Positions 15,910-25,960 of a DNA stretch of 64,000 bases are shown in pieces. Each line of letters opens with the position of its first letter. Position 1 is the first letter of the stretch. The notes under the pieces are model-generated. The model was not told where the DNA came from and made no database searches. It saw only the letters and a program-made list of their open reading frames with translations. Both the position numbers and the translations under genes were made by a program. Origin of the DNA: Thermococcus sp. EP1 (GTDB taxonomy: Archaea > Methanobacteriota_B > Thermococci > Thermococcales > Thermococcaceae); NCBI RefSeq assembly GCF_001317345.1, contig NZ_JXCG01000001.1, forward strand, positions 310,001 to 374,000, given 5' to 3'.

Positions 15910-16479
15910 ATGGTTGAGCTTAGTTTTGGTTCTCTCACATTTAAAGTGGCTCAAGGAGACATAACAAAGTTCCCCGCTGAAGCTATTGTTAACGCTGCTA
16001 ACAAATATCTTGAACATGGTGGTGGAGTGGCCTATGCAATAGCAAAAGCAGCAATTGGGAATGCGAGAGACTACATAAAAATAAGCAAAGAAGCCATGAG
16101 AGAGCAGATTGGAAGGGATTGGATTGAACATGGGGAAGTGGTTGTAACACCGGCCTTAAAAATGGAACAACATGGGATTAAGTACGTCATTCATACAGTT
16201 GGTCCTTATTGTGGTGGTACGTGGGATGATGACAAGAAGGAAAAGTTAAAGAAGGCGATTCTTGGGGCTCTGAAAAAGGCCGAAGAGCTTGGAGTTAAAA
16301 GCATAGCATTTCCAGCTATAAGTGCTGGGATTTATGGCTGTTCATTAGAAGAGGTTATTAAAACTTTCCTTGAGGTTGTGGAAGAGTTTTCAAAGGAAGC
16401 TGAGAGCGTGAGGGAAGTTTATCTTGTGCTTTATTCAAGGACCGATTACGAAAGAGCTTTGAAAGTGATAGGAGATTAG
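15910..16479 (+). CDS. Macro-domain protein (ADP-ribose binding or hydrolase)
   Basis: A 189-residue single macro domain. GDITKFPAEAIVNAAN and EHGGGVAYAIAKAAG-like text in the N-terminal half form the adenine and ribose pocket; AISAGIYGCSLEEV is the second substrate loop. MacroD-like enzymes remove ADP-ribose from proteins or deacetylate O-acetyl-ADP-ribose. It follows mtaD by 40 bases with GGTGGGAAC before the ATG, so it may share a transcript with the methylthioadenosine genes; a metabolic link through nucleoside metabolites is conceivable but not shown. Confidence 0.9.
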   Translation: MVELSFGSLTFKVAQGDITKFPAEAIVNAANKYLEHGGGVAYAIAKAAIGNARDYIKISKEAMREQIGRDWIEHGEVVVTPALKMEQHGIKYVIHTVGPYCGGTWDDDKKEKLKKAILGALKKAEELGVKSIAFPAISAGIYGCSLEEVIKTFLEVVEEFSKEAESVREVYLVLYSRTDYERALKVIGD

Positions 16480-16505
16480 CTCAATGTTAATTTGGGGGAT
16501 CTTTC

Positions 16506-16898
16506 ATGAATAATGACCTTAAAAATTGGCTTCCTCTTCTGATAGTGTTCAAACTCGCGTTTCGCTTATTGATTTTTCTGGACTTAGAGTTAGCTCCAGT
16601 TTTCTTCTTAAATATCCCACTATTTCTCAAAATGTTTGATGGCTTTTTGCTGTTTTATCTTGTTGGAATGCTTGCCGTTGAGGTTTATTTAATTTTAATC
16701 CTTAGAAAAGGGGACTTCCCGTTAAATCTGTTGCTCATGTATTTTATTACAGCTGTGTTTTTTGATTTGCCCTACGTCCTTTTTAGAGGGTTAGTTCATG
16801 GGAATTTTAACAGTATCTTTTTCCTTGTTCTCCCATGGTATATAAGCACTCTGACTGGTTTAGGAATCACTTTAAGACTAACCATAACTTCCCAATAA
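16506..16898 (+). CDS. Hypothetical membrane protein, four helices
   Basis: A 130-residue very hydrophobic protein with about four membrane helices (WLPLLIVFKLAFRLLIFL, FDGFLLFYLVGMLAVEVYLI, LLLMYFITAVFFDLPYVLF and FLVLPWYISTLTGLGI). No family is recognised. It starts 26 bases after the macro-domain gene, and a decayed membrane-protein frame follows it at 16918-17095, raising the possibility that the two were once tandem paralogues. Confidence 0.6.
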   Translation: MNNDLKNWLPLLIVFKLAFRLLIFLDLELAPVFFLNIPLFLKMFDGFLLFYLVGMLAVEVYLILILRKGDFPLNLLLMYFITAVFFDLPYVLFRGLVHGNFNSIFFLVLPWYISTLTGLGITLRLTITSQ

Positions 16899-16917
16899 TG
16901 TCCCGATAACTTATAGA

Positions 16918-17095
16918 CATTCATTCAAAAATGAGGGGTATTGTGGAGGAAAACTTATTGTTGCTGGACTTTTTCTCAAAATTCTTCTTATGCTCAAATT
17001 CCCAATAATAGAGGCAGAGCTCCTAATGTTCTATTATTCATCGTCCTTTATGTTGCATGGATAGCTATGGTGGTAGAACTTAAGACTCTTCTTTA
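16918..17095 (+). pseudogene. Frameshifted remnant of a small membrane protein
   Basis: One frame reads protein-like text GYCGGKLIVAGLFLKILLML then KFPIIEAELLMF and stops at TAG near 17061. Another frame continues it from about 17030 as VLLFIVLYVAWIAMVVELKTLL before TAG at 17093. Joining them across a single shift near 17030 gives two to three membrane helices. No clean start codon with a ribosome binding site is seen. It could be a sequencing error or a genuine dead gene. Confidence 0.35.
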
Positions 17096-17141
17096 GCGAT
17101 ATTCTTTAATCCTCTTGTGAGAACTTTTCATGGTGGTGTTC

Positions 17142-18584
17142 ATGAAAATTGAAGACGTTTACATCTGGGACATAAATGCTAAGTGGCTTGGTATTTCACC
17201 GTTTCAGCTCATGGAAAATGCTGGGGCCGGAGTTGCTCGAATTATAGAAGAAAAGTTTGGAAAAGGCCTTAAAGTGGCGATTTTTTGTGGGACAGGCAAC
17301 AACGGCGGAGATGGCTTTGTAATAGCGAGGCATTTGAGCTTTGAAAATGATGTGACCGTGTTTTTGGTGGGTGATGAGATAAAGATCAGAAGTGAGGAAG
17401 CCAAACACAACTGGGAAATTCTCAAAAAGCTTGATTTTGTAAAGATTAAAACTCTCAAAGACTCAAGTCAAATAAAAGGGTTAGATCTTGGTAAGTTTAA
17501 CGTGATTGTTGATGCTCTTCTTGGTGCGGGTACTAGAGGAGAGCCAAGAGAACCAATAAAGAGTGCTGTCGAGAAAATTAATGAATACTCGGGAAAAGCC
17601 AGGATAGTTAGCGTTGATCTGCCAACCGGCTATCCATCGAGTGTTAGGGTAAATTGTGACTTTGCAGTAACTTTCCAATGGGACAAGGAGGAGTATGAGG
17701 GGTTTGAACGAGTAATAGTGAAAATTGGTTATCCAAAAGAACTTTACCATTTGGTTGGTCCGGGGGATGTAAAATTTGCCTTGAGGAAAAAAGGCGAACA
17801 TAAAGGCCAAAATGGGAAACTTTTGATAATTGGGGGGAGTGAAGATTACTTTGGCGCACCATATCTGGCAGCAAAAGCTGCTAGCTATATAGTGGATTTG
17901 GTCTATCTAGCCATGCCTGAATATTCAGCTAGAAGGATTAATGATCCGGATTTAATTTTGAGGCCTTTTAATGGCGAGAATTTCATAGAAGTTCATGTTA
18001 AAAGGGCCTTAGAGCTTTCAAAAAATGTTGATGCTGTTGTTATAGGCCCTGGAATTGGCCAAAAAGAAGAAACTAAAAAATTTGTTAGAGGGTTTGTAAA
18101 ACAGTGTGAAAAACCTTTAGTTATAGATGCTGATGGATTAAAAGCAATAGCAGGAGAGTTAGGAGCTCTTGAAGGTAAGACTTTTGTATTAACTCCACAC
18201 GCTGGGGAATTTGAGATTATTTTTGGAGAAAAACCTGAAGGGGACTTAGTTGAAACGGCCAGAATTGTAATGGAAAAAGCAAAGCAAATAGGGGGTACAA
18301 TTTTACTAAAAGGGGTTTATGATATAATAAGTGATGGAACCACTTGGAAATACAACAAAACAGGAAATAGGGGAATGACCACTGGTGGGACAGGGGATGT
18401 TCTCTCTGGGATTATTGGTGGTTTATTGGCTTTGGGCAACAATCCATTGAGAGCTTCCACGGTAGGGGCCTTTCTTACGGGATTTGCGGGAGATATTGTA
18501 AAAGAAGAAATGGGAGAAAATTACACTGCACTGGAAGTTGCTAAAAAAGTTCCTTTCGCTATTAAGTGGGCTTTGGAGTTTTAG
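17142..18584 (+). CDS. nnr: Bifunctional NAD(P)H-hydrate repair enzyme Nnr
   Basis: A 480-residue fusion. The N-terminal epimerase half (to about 200) has FCGTGNNGGDGFVIARHL and VDLPTGYPS. The C-terminal ADP-dependent dehydratase half has GKLLIIGGSEDYFGAPYLA, VVIGPGIGQ, VLTPHAGEFEII and the phosphate-binding GMTTGGTGDVLSGIIGGLLA. Together they convert damaged NADHX/NADPHX back to NADH/NADPH, important at high temperature where hydration is fast. GGTGGT lies before ATG 17142; the longer start at 17130 sits inside that site. Its stop overlaps the convergent regulator gene by 4 bases. Confidence 0.94.
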   Translation: MKIEDVYIWDINAKWLGISPFQLMENAGAGVARIIEEKFGKGLKVAIFCGTGNNGGDGFVIARHLSFENDVTVFLVGDEIKIRSEEAKHNWEILKKLDFVKIKTLKDSSQIKGLDLGKFNVIVDALLGAGTRGEPREPIKSAVEKINEYSGKARIVSVDLPTGYPSSVRVNCDFAVTFQWDKEEYEGFERVIVKIGYPKELYHLVGPGDVKFALRKKGEHKGQNGKLLIIGGSEDYFGAPYLAAKAASYIVDLVYLAMPEYSARRINDPDLILRPFNGENFIEVHVKRALELSKNVDAVVIGPGIGQKEETKKFVRGFVKQCEKPLVIDADGLKAIAGELGALEGKTFVLTPHAGEFEIIFGEKPEGDLVETARIVMEKAKQIGGTILLKGVYDIISDGTTWKYNKTGNRGMTTGGTGDVLSGIIGGLLALGNNPLRASTVGAFLTGFAGDIVKEEMGENYTALEVAKKVPFAIKWALEF

Positions 18585-19141
18585 TCCTCAAGTTTTAAAA
18601 TCTCTCTCAATTTTTTTGCTTCTTCTTGCAGTTGAGGGGAGTTTATGAGGGCCAGTAACACCATTATCCGAATAAACTCAAGACGATTCATTTCGACGCC
18701 TTCAAGTCTTTTAACAATGTCCCTGGAGAGAAATTCAAAATTACTTAAAAATTTCTTTATCAGAGTTACGAACTCTTTTTTATTGGGTATTATGAATCCG
18801 GCTTCAGTGAATATCTCATAGAGTCTCATGGCCTCCTTCGTGTGTATCCTGTCCATCGCTACCCACGCACTGGCATCATTTTCATAAGGTGATATTAGGA
18901 ACACTTTTGCGCTCCTTCTATAGAGTTTTTCACTTCCTTCTCTTCCAACCTCTTCAATAAAACCTGCCTGCTTAAGCAGGTTTATGTGTCGATGTATTGT
19001 TGAAGGGTCTTTATTAAGTAACATGCTAAGTTCAGATACGGTCATTGCACGTTCCCTGAGCAATGAAATAATATCTAAGCGGGTCGTCTCAGCTAATACC
19101 CTAATTTTCTTGGGGTCAGTAACTATAAGAACATCTTTCAT
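18581..19141 (-). CDS. ArsR-type winged-helix transcriptional regulator
   Basis: A 186-residue DNA-binding protein. The N-terminal 75 residues contain a winged helix (LAETTRLDIISLLRERAMTVSELSMLLNKDPSTIHRHINLLKQAGFIEEV), followed by a helical C-terminal half that probably dimerises or binds a ligand. It closely resembles in layout the regulator two genes upstream (VTDPKKIRVLAETTR here; ITDPEVIKLMLEDTR there), so they look like paralogues. It is the last gene of a three-gene set with DUF211 in the middle. The effector is unknown. Confidence 0.85.
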   Translation of the reverse strand: MKDVLIVTDPKKIRVLAETTRLDIISLLRERAMTVSELSMLLNKDPSTIHRHINLLKQAGFIEEVGREGSEKLYRRSAKVFLISPYENDASAWVAMDRIHTKEAMRLYEIFTEAGFIIPNKKEFVTLIKKFLSNFEFLSRDIVKRLEGVEMNRLEFIRIMVLLALINSPQLQEEAKKLREILKLED

Positions 19142-19145
19142 GATA

Positions 19146-19451
19146 TCAAAATTCCTCTAATCTATCTTGAGGAGTTTCACTTTCTTCAATAATCTTTTTA
19201 CCAGCGGCCACCATATCAATACTGTGTACAACTCCCCCAAATTCCTCGATGGTTCTCACTATTTCTTCATAATCTAAATTGTCTCCAACGATGGTTATCT
19301 TAACATTTTCAGTTTCTTTGTCGATTTCCACAAGGGTAATGTTAACCCCATCAACCCCTTTTAGCTCACTTAACCCCAGAGCCAGCTCAGTTACCATGGG
19401 CTGATGGGGTTTGAGCACATCCAATACGAGAAGTCTAATTCCCTTTGCCAT
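19146..19451 (-). CDS. DUF211 small protein
   Basis: A 101-residue protein with a ferredoxin-like alternating pattern (GIRLLVLDVLKPHQPMVTELALGLSELKGVDGVNITLVEIDKETENVKITI), characteristic of the archaeal DUF211 family. Structures in this family are small alpha/beta barrels of unknown ligand. It lies between two ArsR-like regulators with gaps of 4 and 24 bases, clearly one operon, so it may supply a signal or partner to them. Confidence 0.82.
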   Translation of the reverse strand: MAKGIRLLVLDVLKPHQPMVTELALGLSELKGVDGVNITLVEIDKETENVKITIVGDNLDYEEIVRTIEEFGGVVHSIDMVAAGKKIIEESETPQDRLEEF

Positions 19452-19475
19452 CTTTTATCCCAACGACTCTTGAAA

Positions 19476-20057
19476 TTACTCCTTTTTAAGGATTTCTCCA
19501 AGTTTTCTCAGGAGCTCTAAGGCTTCCCCATCTCTTCCTAACTCGGCCATGGTGAGCCAGTCTACGGCGTGGATTATGTCTTCGTTTGAAAATTCTTTCA
19601 GGGCCTCTTCTTTTTCCTCCAATTCTTTGGAAATCCTTGTTGTATACGAATGTTCCTTTTCTGTAATTTTGTCCATGAGATTCAAAAGTTCCTCCTCGTC
19701 AAACTTGTAGCCCAGTATTTTAAAGATCTCGAGTTTTGTTTTTAGTTTGGACTTTGCTAAGTATCTCAATTCCTCATCTCCAAGATACAGATTTATGTAG
19801 AACACATCTGCAGTTCTTCCATAGTATTTCTCTACCAGATTTCCCTTCATCTCGGTTCTTTTTACCTCGACGAGGCCAGCTTCTTTGAGTTTTTCGATGT
19901 GGTGGTAAACAGTTTGTGGGGTTTTTCCAAGTATTTCAGAGAGTTGTGAAATCGTCATTTCCCTGCTTCTTAACAGTCTTAGTATTTGTCTTCTTGTATC
20001 CTCAAGCATAAGTTTTATTACCTCTGGATCTGTGATGACCTTAACTTTCTTTTTCAT
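19476..20057 (-). CDS. Winged-helix transcriptional regulator
   Basis: A 193-residue regulator. A winged helix-turn-helix occupies residues 8-75 (EDTRRQILRLLRSREMTISQLSEILGKTPQTVYHHIEKLKEAGLVEV), then a tyrosine-rich linker (KYYGRTADVFYINLYLG) and a helical C-terminal domain rich in Glu and Lys. GGTGAG lies 4 bases before ATG 20057, favouring it over the longer start at 20069. It heads the operon with DUF211 and the second regulator and is divergent from the acyl-CoA synthetase gene 156 bases away, which is a possible target. Confidence 0.87.
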   Translation of the reverse strand: MKKKVKVITDPEVIKLMLEDTRRQILRLLRSREMTISQLSEILGKTPQTVYHHIEKLKEAGLVEVKRTEMKGNLVEKYYGRTADVFYINLYLGDEELRYLAKSKLKTKLEIFKILGYKFDEEELLNLMDKITEKEHSYTTRISKELEEKEEALKEFSNEDIIHAVDWLTMAELGRDGEALELLRKLGEILKKE

Positions 20058-20147
20058 GACTCTCACCAATTTTAACGTTCTAACAGAAATTTAAGCGCTC
20101 GAGAATATAACCTTTTCTCTTTTTAGAGATTTTTCTTGTCTGGAAAA

Positions 20148-20156
20148 TTTTATAAA
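20148..20156 (+). promoter_or_regulatory. TATA box of the acyl-CoA synthetase gene
   Basis: TTTATAAAT preceded by GGAAAA. The transcript would begin near 20180, which rules out the long open frame from 20136 and supports ATG 20214 with AGAGGTGA upstream. Confidence 0.6.
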
Positions 20157-20213
20157 TGTAAAATTCCCACATCACACAGCAAGGATGAACATTACTGTAA
20201 AGAGGTGAAAAAC

Positions 20214-21602
20214 ATGGACTTAGATTTTCTGTTCTATCCACAGAGTGTTGCTGTTATTGGAGCTTCAAATAAAGAAGGAAAAATCGGTAACGCGATAATG
20301 AAGAATCTCATAAACTTTGGGTTTAAGGGAAAAATATACCCTGTTAATGTGAAGGAAGATACAGTAATGGGCCTTAAAGCCTACAAGAATGTTTTAGAGA
20401 TTCCAGATCAGGTTGATGTTGCAGTAATAGCGATTCCAGGAAAATTTGTTCCCCAAACCCTCGAGGAATGTGGACAAAAAGGGATTAGGGGAGCAGTTGT
20501 AATAAGTGCAGGTTTTAAAGAAGCTGGAAACATCGAACTTGAAGAAAAACTTGTTGAAGTAGCCAAAAAATGGAACATAAAAGTGGTTGGACCAAATTGT
20601 TTGGGTGTCACTAACATTGAAAACGGTTTTGACTGTACTTTTAATCCACCTGAGAGACAGGCTAGGCCAGAATTTGGTGGTATAGCATTCATGAGTCAGA
20701 GTGGAGCGTTTGGAGCGGCGATTCTTGATTGGGCTGCGAGGCACGAGGTTGGGATGAGCAAATTCATAAGCCTTGGAAACATGGCTGATTTGGATGAGAG
20801 TGACTTTATGGAGTATTTAAAGGACGATAAGGCTACTAAAGTTATAACGGCGTATCTTGAAGGAGTTAAAGATGGAAGAAAGTTTTTGCAGGCAGCGAGA
20901 GATGCTACAAGGAAGAAGCCTGTTGTAATTCTTAAAAGTGGAAGAACTGAGGCTGGTGCAAAAGCTGCGGCCTCCCACACAGGGTCTCTTGCAGGAAGTT
21001 ATGTTATTTATCAAGCAGCATTTGAACAAAGTGGAGTTTTGGAAGCAAGAAGTATGAGACAGCTATTCAACTACTCTAAAGCTTTAGCGATGCAAAAACC
21101 TGCAAAAGGGAACAGGATAGCGATAGTTACAAATGGTGGTGGCGCAGGAGTCATGATGAGCGATGGGGTGCTAGAATCCGGGCTAAAAATGGCCGAATTA
21201 AGCGAAGAGACTAAAGAGAGGTTTGCAAAAGCGATAGAAGAAGGGAAACTTCCAGAACACATGAGTTATAAGAATCCAATTGACATTATTGGTGATGCTC
21301 CCTCAAGTAGGTACGAAATAGCCATGCGCTATGCTATAGAAGATGAAAATGTTGATGTCTTGGCTGTTATAGCTCTTTTCCAGAGTCCTGCATTGGATGA
21401 TGGCATTGTTGATGCAGTTGCAAGAATGCAAGAATACGGTAAGCCAGTTATATTCATAGCTCCTGGAGGAGCTTACCCAGAGAAGATGGCTAGAAGAATA
21501 GAAAAAGTAGGAGTACCAGTTTTTGAGACTGTGGAAGATGGAGTCGATGCAGCGTATGCACTTGTTAAATATGGACAATATCTCAAAGAAGTTGAAGGTT
21601 AG
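20214..21602 (+). CDS. ADP-forming acetyl/acyl-CoA synthetase, alpha subunit
   Basis: A 462-residue protein with a CoA-binding Rossmann domain (VAVIGASNKEGKIGNAIM at residue 12 on) and two succinyl-CoA-ligase-like domains. The phosphorylated histidine is in AASHTGSLAG (His255). In Thermococcales the enzyme converts acyl-CoA, ADP and phosphate to acid, CoA and ATP, the main energy-conserving step of peptide and sugar fermentation. The beta subunit is not in this window, as is usual for these split enzymes. Several isoforms exist with different acid preferences; which one this is cannot be decided. Divergent regulators upstream may control it. Confidence 0.9.
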   Translation: MDLDFLFYPQSVAVIGASNKEGKIGNAIMKNLINFGFKGKIYPVNVKEDTVMGLKAYKNVLEIPDQVDVAVIAIPGKFVPQTLEECGQKGIRGAVVISAGFKEAGNIELEEKLVEVAKKWNIKVVGPNCLGVTNIENGFDCTFNPPERQARPEFGGIAFMSQSGAFGAAILDWAARHEVGMSKFISLGNMADLDESDFMEYLKDDKATKVITAYLEGVKDGRKFLQAARDATRKKPVVILKSGRTEAGAKAAASHTGSLAGSYVIYQAAFEQSGVLEARSMRQLFNYSKALAMQKPAKGNRIAIVTNGGGAGVMMSDGVLESGLKMAELSEETKERFAKAIEEGKLPEHMSYKNPIDIIGDAPSSRYEIAMRYAIEDENVDVLAVIALFQSPALDDGIVDAVARMQEYGKPVIFIAPGGAYPEKMARRIEKVGVPVFETVEDGVDAAYALVKYGQYLKEVEG

Positions 21603-21721
21603 GGAAAACTTTAAATTTTCTTTTCCCATTTTTAGTTCATGTTCGGTGATTGCTTTTGGCTTTGGTAATAAAAATCCTATCCTTCTTTTGGCTAGCTTAG
21701 TCTTTTTAGGAGGTGAATTCT

Positions 21722-22876
21722 GTGCCAGAATTTGAGGTAACTCCATGGGAAGTTACAGGAATAGTGGATTACAACAAGCTTATCAAAGAATTTGGAACAA
21801 CACCCCTTACAGACGATCTACTGGAGAAGACAAGAGAACTTACAAAAAGTGATTTGCCACTTTATTTCAAGAGGAAGTTCTTCTTTTCCCACAGGGACTA
21901 TGATTTAGTACTTAAGGACTACGAAGCAGGAAGGGGATTTTTCCTCTACACGGGTAGAGGGCCGAGTGGCCCAATGCATATTGGTCACATAATTCCATTC
22001 TTTGCCACGAAGTGGCTTCAGGATAATTTCGGAGTTAATCTGTATGTTCAAATCACAGATGATGAGAAATTCCTCTTTAAACCCAAGCTTACCCTTGAAG
22101 AAACAAAAAGATGGGCATATGAGAACATACTTGATATAATTGCTGTTGGATTTGATCCAGATAAGACATTTATCTTTCAGGACACTGAGTTCACCAAGAT
22201 ATATGAGATGGCCATCCCTATAGCGAAAAAAGTAACTTACTCTATGGCAAAGGCCGTTTTTGGATTTAATGATCAAAGCAAGGTCGGAATGATATTCTAC
22301 CCTGCCATTCAAGCTGCTCCAACATTTTTCGAAGAGAAACGTTCTTTAATCCCCGCTGCTATTGACCAAGATCCCTATTGGAGAATTCAGAGAGACTTTG
22401 CAGAGAGTTTGGGTTATTATAAAGCGGCAGCACTTCATTCAAAGTTTGTACCTGGTTTATTGGGTTTGGGAGGAAAAATGAGCGCTTCAAAGCCAGAAAC
22501 AGCTATTTACCTAACAGATGATCCAGAAGAAGCTGGTAAAAAGATCTGGAAATATGCTTTAACTGGTGGAAGGGCTACTGCAAAAGAGCAGCGCGAAAAG
22601 GGAGGCGAACCTGACAAGTGTGTTGTATTTAAATGGCTTGAAATATTCTTTGAGCCTGATGATAAAAAACTCCTCGAAAGGTACAATGCCTGTAAAAGTG
22701 GAGAAATACTTTGTGGTCAATGCAAGCGCTATCTCATAGAGAAGGTCCAGAACTTCTTAAAGGAACACCAGGAGAAAAGGGAGAAAGCAAGAGATCTGGT
22801 GGAGAGATTTAAATATACTGGAAAACTTGCACAAGAACAATGGGACAAATCGATTCCCGAAGCTCTAAGGAAGTAG
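21722..22876 (+). CDS. trpS: Tryptophanyl-tRNA synthetase
   Basis: A 384-residue class I synthetase of the archaeal/eukaryotic type. It carries GPSGPMHIGHIIPF (HIGH-like), QITDDEKFLFK, QAAPTFF, AAIDQDPYWRIQRD and GKMSASKP (KMSKS-like). It charges tRNA-Trp. The start is GTG 21722: GGAGGTG at 21709-21715 lies 6 bases before it, whereas the longer frame begins inside that site. A TATA-like AAACTTTAAATT near 21604-21615 implies a leader of about 85 bases. The next gene is an amino-acid permease, possibly for an aromatic amino acid. Confidence 0.95.
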   Translation: MPEFEVTPWEVTGIVDYNKLIKEFGTTPLTDDLLEKTRELTKSDLPLYFKRKFFFSHRDYDLVLKDYEAGRGFFLYTGRGPSGPMHIGHIIPFFATKWLQDNFGVNLYVQITDDEKFLFKPKLTLEETKRWAYENILDIIAVGFDPDKTFIFQDTEFTKIYEMAIPIAKKVTYSMAKAVFGFNDQSKVGMIFYPAIQAAPTFFEEKRSLIPAAIDQDPYWRIQRDFAESLGYYKAAALHSKFVPGLLGLGGKMSASKPETAIYLTDDPEEAGKKIWKYALTGGRATAKEQREKGGEPDKCVVFKWLEIFFEPDDKKLLERYNACKSGEILCGQCKRYLIEKVQNFLKEHQEKREKARDLVERFKYTGKLAQEQWDKSIPEALRK

Positions 22877-23056
22877 TGTGTGGCTTCGGGATTTCTCATT
22901 TTTCTCTGAAAATTATTTCATGCCGTATTCTTTTCTTTTTGTCCTTCGTGTACATGTATGCAGATGGACGTTTCTATTTCTTCATTAAAGAATGAATTTT
23001 ACATAGAGCAAGTTTTATTACCTTCGAAAAGCTTTCGTTTTTTGGAGGTGAAAGAA

Positions 23057-24106
23057 GTGGCATTGGGTAGGAATGAAGCTCTCGCTTTAGCTATAGGAAC
23101 CCAAGTTGGTGCAGGCGTTTTGGGGTTGCCCTATGCAGCAAGAAAAATCGGTTTGATACCAAGCGTGGCTCTAATGTTTTTAGTGGCTTTAACCATGTAT
23201 ATTACCGCCCTTTTTGTTCTTGAACTTTCTGCAAAAAATGGCGGAAAACAGATGTCTACTTTGGCTAGGGAGATATTAGGAAGGCCAGGAGGAGTACTAA
23301 TGTTTGCTAGCATCTCTTTGATGAGTTACGGTGCTCTTTTGGCCTATATTGCTGGTGGGGGGAGTGTTTTTGCAAACCTTTTCGGTATAAGTGAGGAGAT
23401 GGGTGCGTTGATCTTTTGGGCATTTGCCAGCTTTATTATCTACAGAGGGCTGGAAATGTCAGGGAAGAGTGAATTGATACTAAGTGGTGTTTTATTGGCC
23501 CTTTTTGTAGTGGTTGCGATAATGGCTGTACCCCATACAAAGGTTGAGAACGCATTTTATATGGGGAGTGAGGGAATTGTAACTCTCTTTGGGGTTGCGA
23601 TATTTGCATTTGGCTGTCATACAATAGTTCCGGATATTTATAAGGGGCTTGGGAGTTATGAAAAGGCTAAAAAAGTGTTACTTTTGGCTTTCTTAGTTCC
23701 GGCTATAGTGTATTCACTATTTGTGGCTTCATTCCTCCTAGTCTTTGGTGAGAACACTCCCCAAATAGCTACTCAAGCACTCGAACAGCTATATGGAAGA
23801 ATAGGAATGCTTGTTGGAAGTTTAATTCCGATCTTTGCTATCTTGACAAGTTACATAGGCCTTGGTTTGGCTCAACTGGACAACATGGAAGAGTACCTAA
23901 AGATGAATAGGAAATCTGCTTGGATCATAACAGTTTTCCCACCGTTGATACTTTATATGGTGGGAATTAGGGACTTCGTTGAGGTTTTGGGAGCTGCAGG
24001 CAGTACAGGAGATCTTATGGCTTTTATAATAATGCCAATTGTGCTCTATATAACTTATAAGCTTAAACCTGCGTTCCTTAGGGATAGAGAAGCAGAGGTT
24101 AGTTAA
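23057..24106 (+). CDS. Amino-acid permease (HAAAP-like, aromatic amino acid type)
   Basis: A membrane protein of about 349 residues with roughly ten helices. It opens LGRNEALALAIGTQVGAGVLGLPYAARKIG, matching the unwound first helix of the hydroxy/aromatic amino-acid permease branch of the APC superfamily. It probably imports tryptophan, tyrosine or a related amino acid by cation symport; the position after trpS supports an aromatic substrate, as inference only. Start GTG 23057 has GGAGGTG 6 bases upstream; the open frame from 22958 lacks such a site. A short CGAAA/TTTCG stem followed by six T lies at 23025-23043, just ahead of that site. Confidence 0.82.
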   Translation: MALGRNEALALAIGTQVGAGVLGLPYAARKIGLIPSVALMFLVALTMYITALFVLELSAKNGGKQMSTLAREILGRPGGVLMFASISLMSYGALLAYIAGGGSVFANLFGISEEMGALIFWAFASFIIYRGLEMSGKSELILSGVLLALFVVVAIMAVPHTKVENAFYMGSEGIVTLFGVAIFAFGCHTIVPDIYKGLGSYEKAKKVLLLAFLVPAIVYSLFVASFLLVFGENTPQIATQALEQLYGRIGMLVGSLIPIFAILTSYIGLGLAQLDNMEEYLKMNRKSAWIITVFPPLILYMVGIRDFVEVLGAAGSTGDLMAFIIMPIVLYITYKLKPAFLRDREAEVS

Positions 24107-24151
24107 GGGCAAACTCTTTATTTTTTCTTCATTATTTCATTTGGTGATGTA

Positions 24152-24829
24152 ATGATTCGCTTACCCTTTAGAGATGGTTTCTATGAAGTTAGACCAAGCA
24201 AGATAATCTGTCTTGGAAGAAATTATGCAGAGCATGCTAAAGAATTGGGTCATGAAGTTCCAAAAGAGCCTGTGATATTTTTAAAACCCCCATCCTCCTT
24301 AATAGGCCCAAATCAGACTATAATACTCCCCAGAAGAAGTAAAGAGGTTCATCATGAAGTAGAGCTTGCTGTGATAATTGGAAAAAGAGGGAAAAACATT
24401 CCGAAAGCAAAAGCAATGGAATACGTATTGGGTTATACTATCTTAATGGACATAACGGCCAGGGATCTTCAAAGGGAGGCAAAGACGAAGGGCCTCCCTT
24501 GGACAGTACCTAAGGGATTTGACACATTCGCTCCGATTGGCCCGCGTGTAGTGGATAAAAGAGAGCTTGATGTGGCTGATCTCGAAATAGGTCTCAAGGT
24601 CAATGGTAAAGTCAGACAGCTTTCGAGAACCAGTAAAATGATCTTTAAAATAGATGAGATAATTGAATACATCTCAAACATAATGACCCTTGAAAAGGGT
24701 GACATAATTGCAACAGGGACTCCAGAAGGTGTTGGACCTTTACGGCATGGTGATGTAGTAGAAGCATGGATAGAAGGGATTGGGGTTTTAAAAGAAGATG
24801 TGTTGGCAGAGCGATCGATTCTCTGCTAA
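24152..24829 (+). CDS. Fumarylacetoacetate hydrolase family protein
   Basis: A 225-residue enzyme of the FAH fold. KIICLGRNYAEHAKELG, VIFLKPPSSLIGPNQTI, VHHEVELAVIIGKRGKNI (metal-binding Glu residues) and MDITARDLQREAKTKGLPWTVPKGFDTFAPIGP are the conserved blocks. Members are Mg2+- or Mn2+-dependent hydrolases or decarboxylases of 2-keto acids such as oxaloacetate and acylpyruvates. The substrate here is not known. GGTGATGTA precedes the ATG. It has the same strand as the permease upstream (45-base gap), and its 3' end faces trm14. Confidence 0.88.
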   Translation: MIRLPFRDGFYEVRPSKIICLGRNYAEHAKELGHEVPKEPVIFLKPPSSLIGPNQTIILPRRSKEVHHEVELAVIIGKRGKNIPKAKAMEYVLGYTILMDITARDLQREAKTKGLPWTVPKGFDTFAPIGPRVVDKRELDVADLEIGLKVNGKVRQLSRTSKMIFKIDEIIEYISNIMTLEKGDIIATGTPEGVGPLRHGDVVEAWIEGIGVLKEDVLAERSILC

Positions 24830-24834
24830 CCTCT

Positions 24835-25926
<1,092 letters not shown>

Positions 25927-25960
25927 TCAGAATACTTAACTCCCTGTTATAAGTTTTAGC

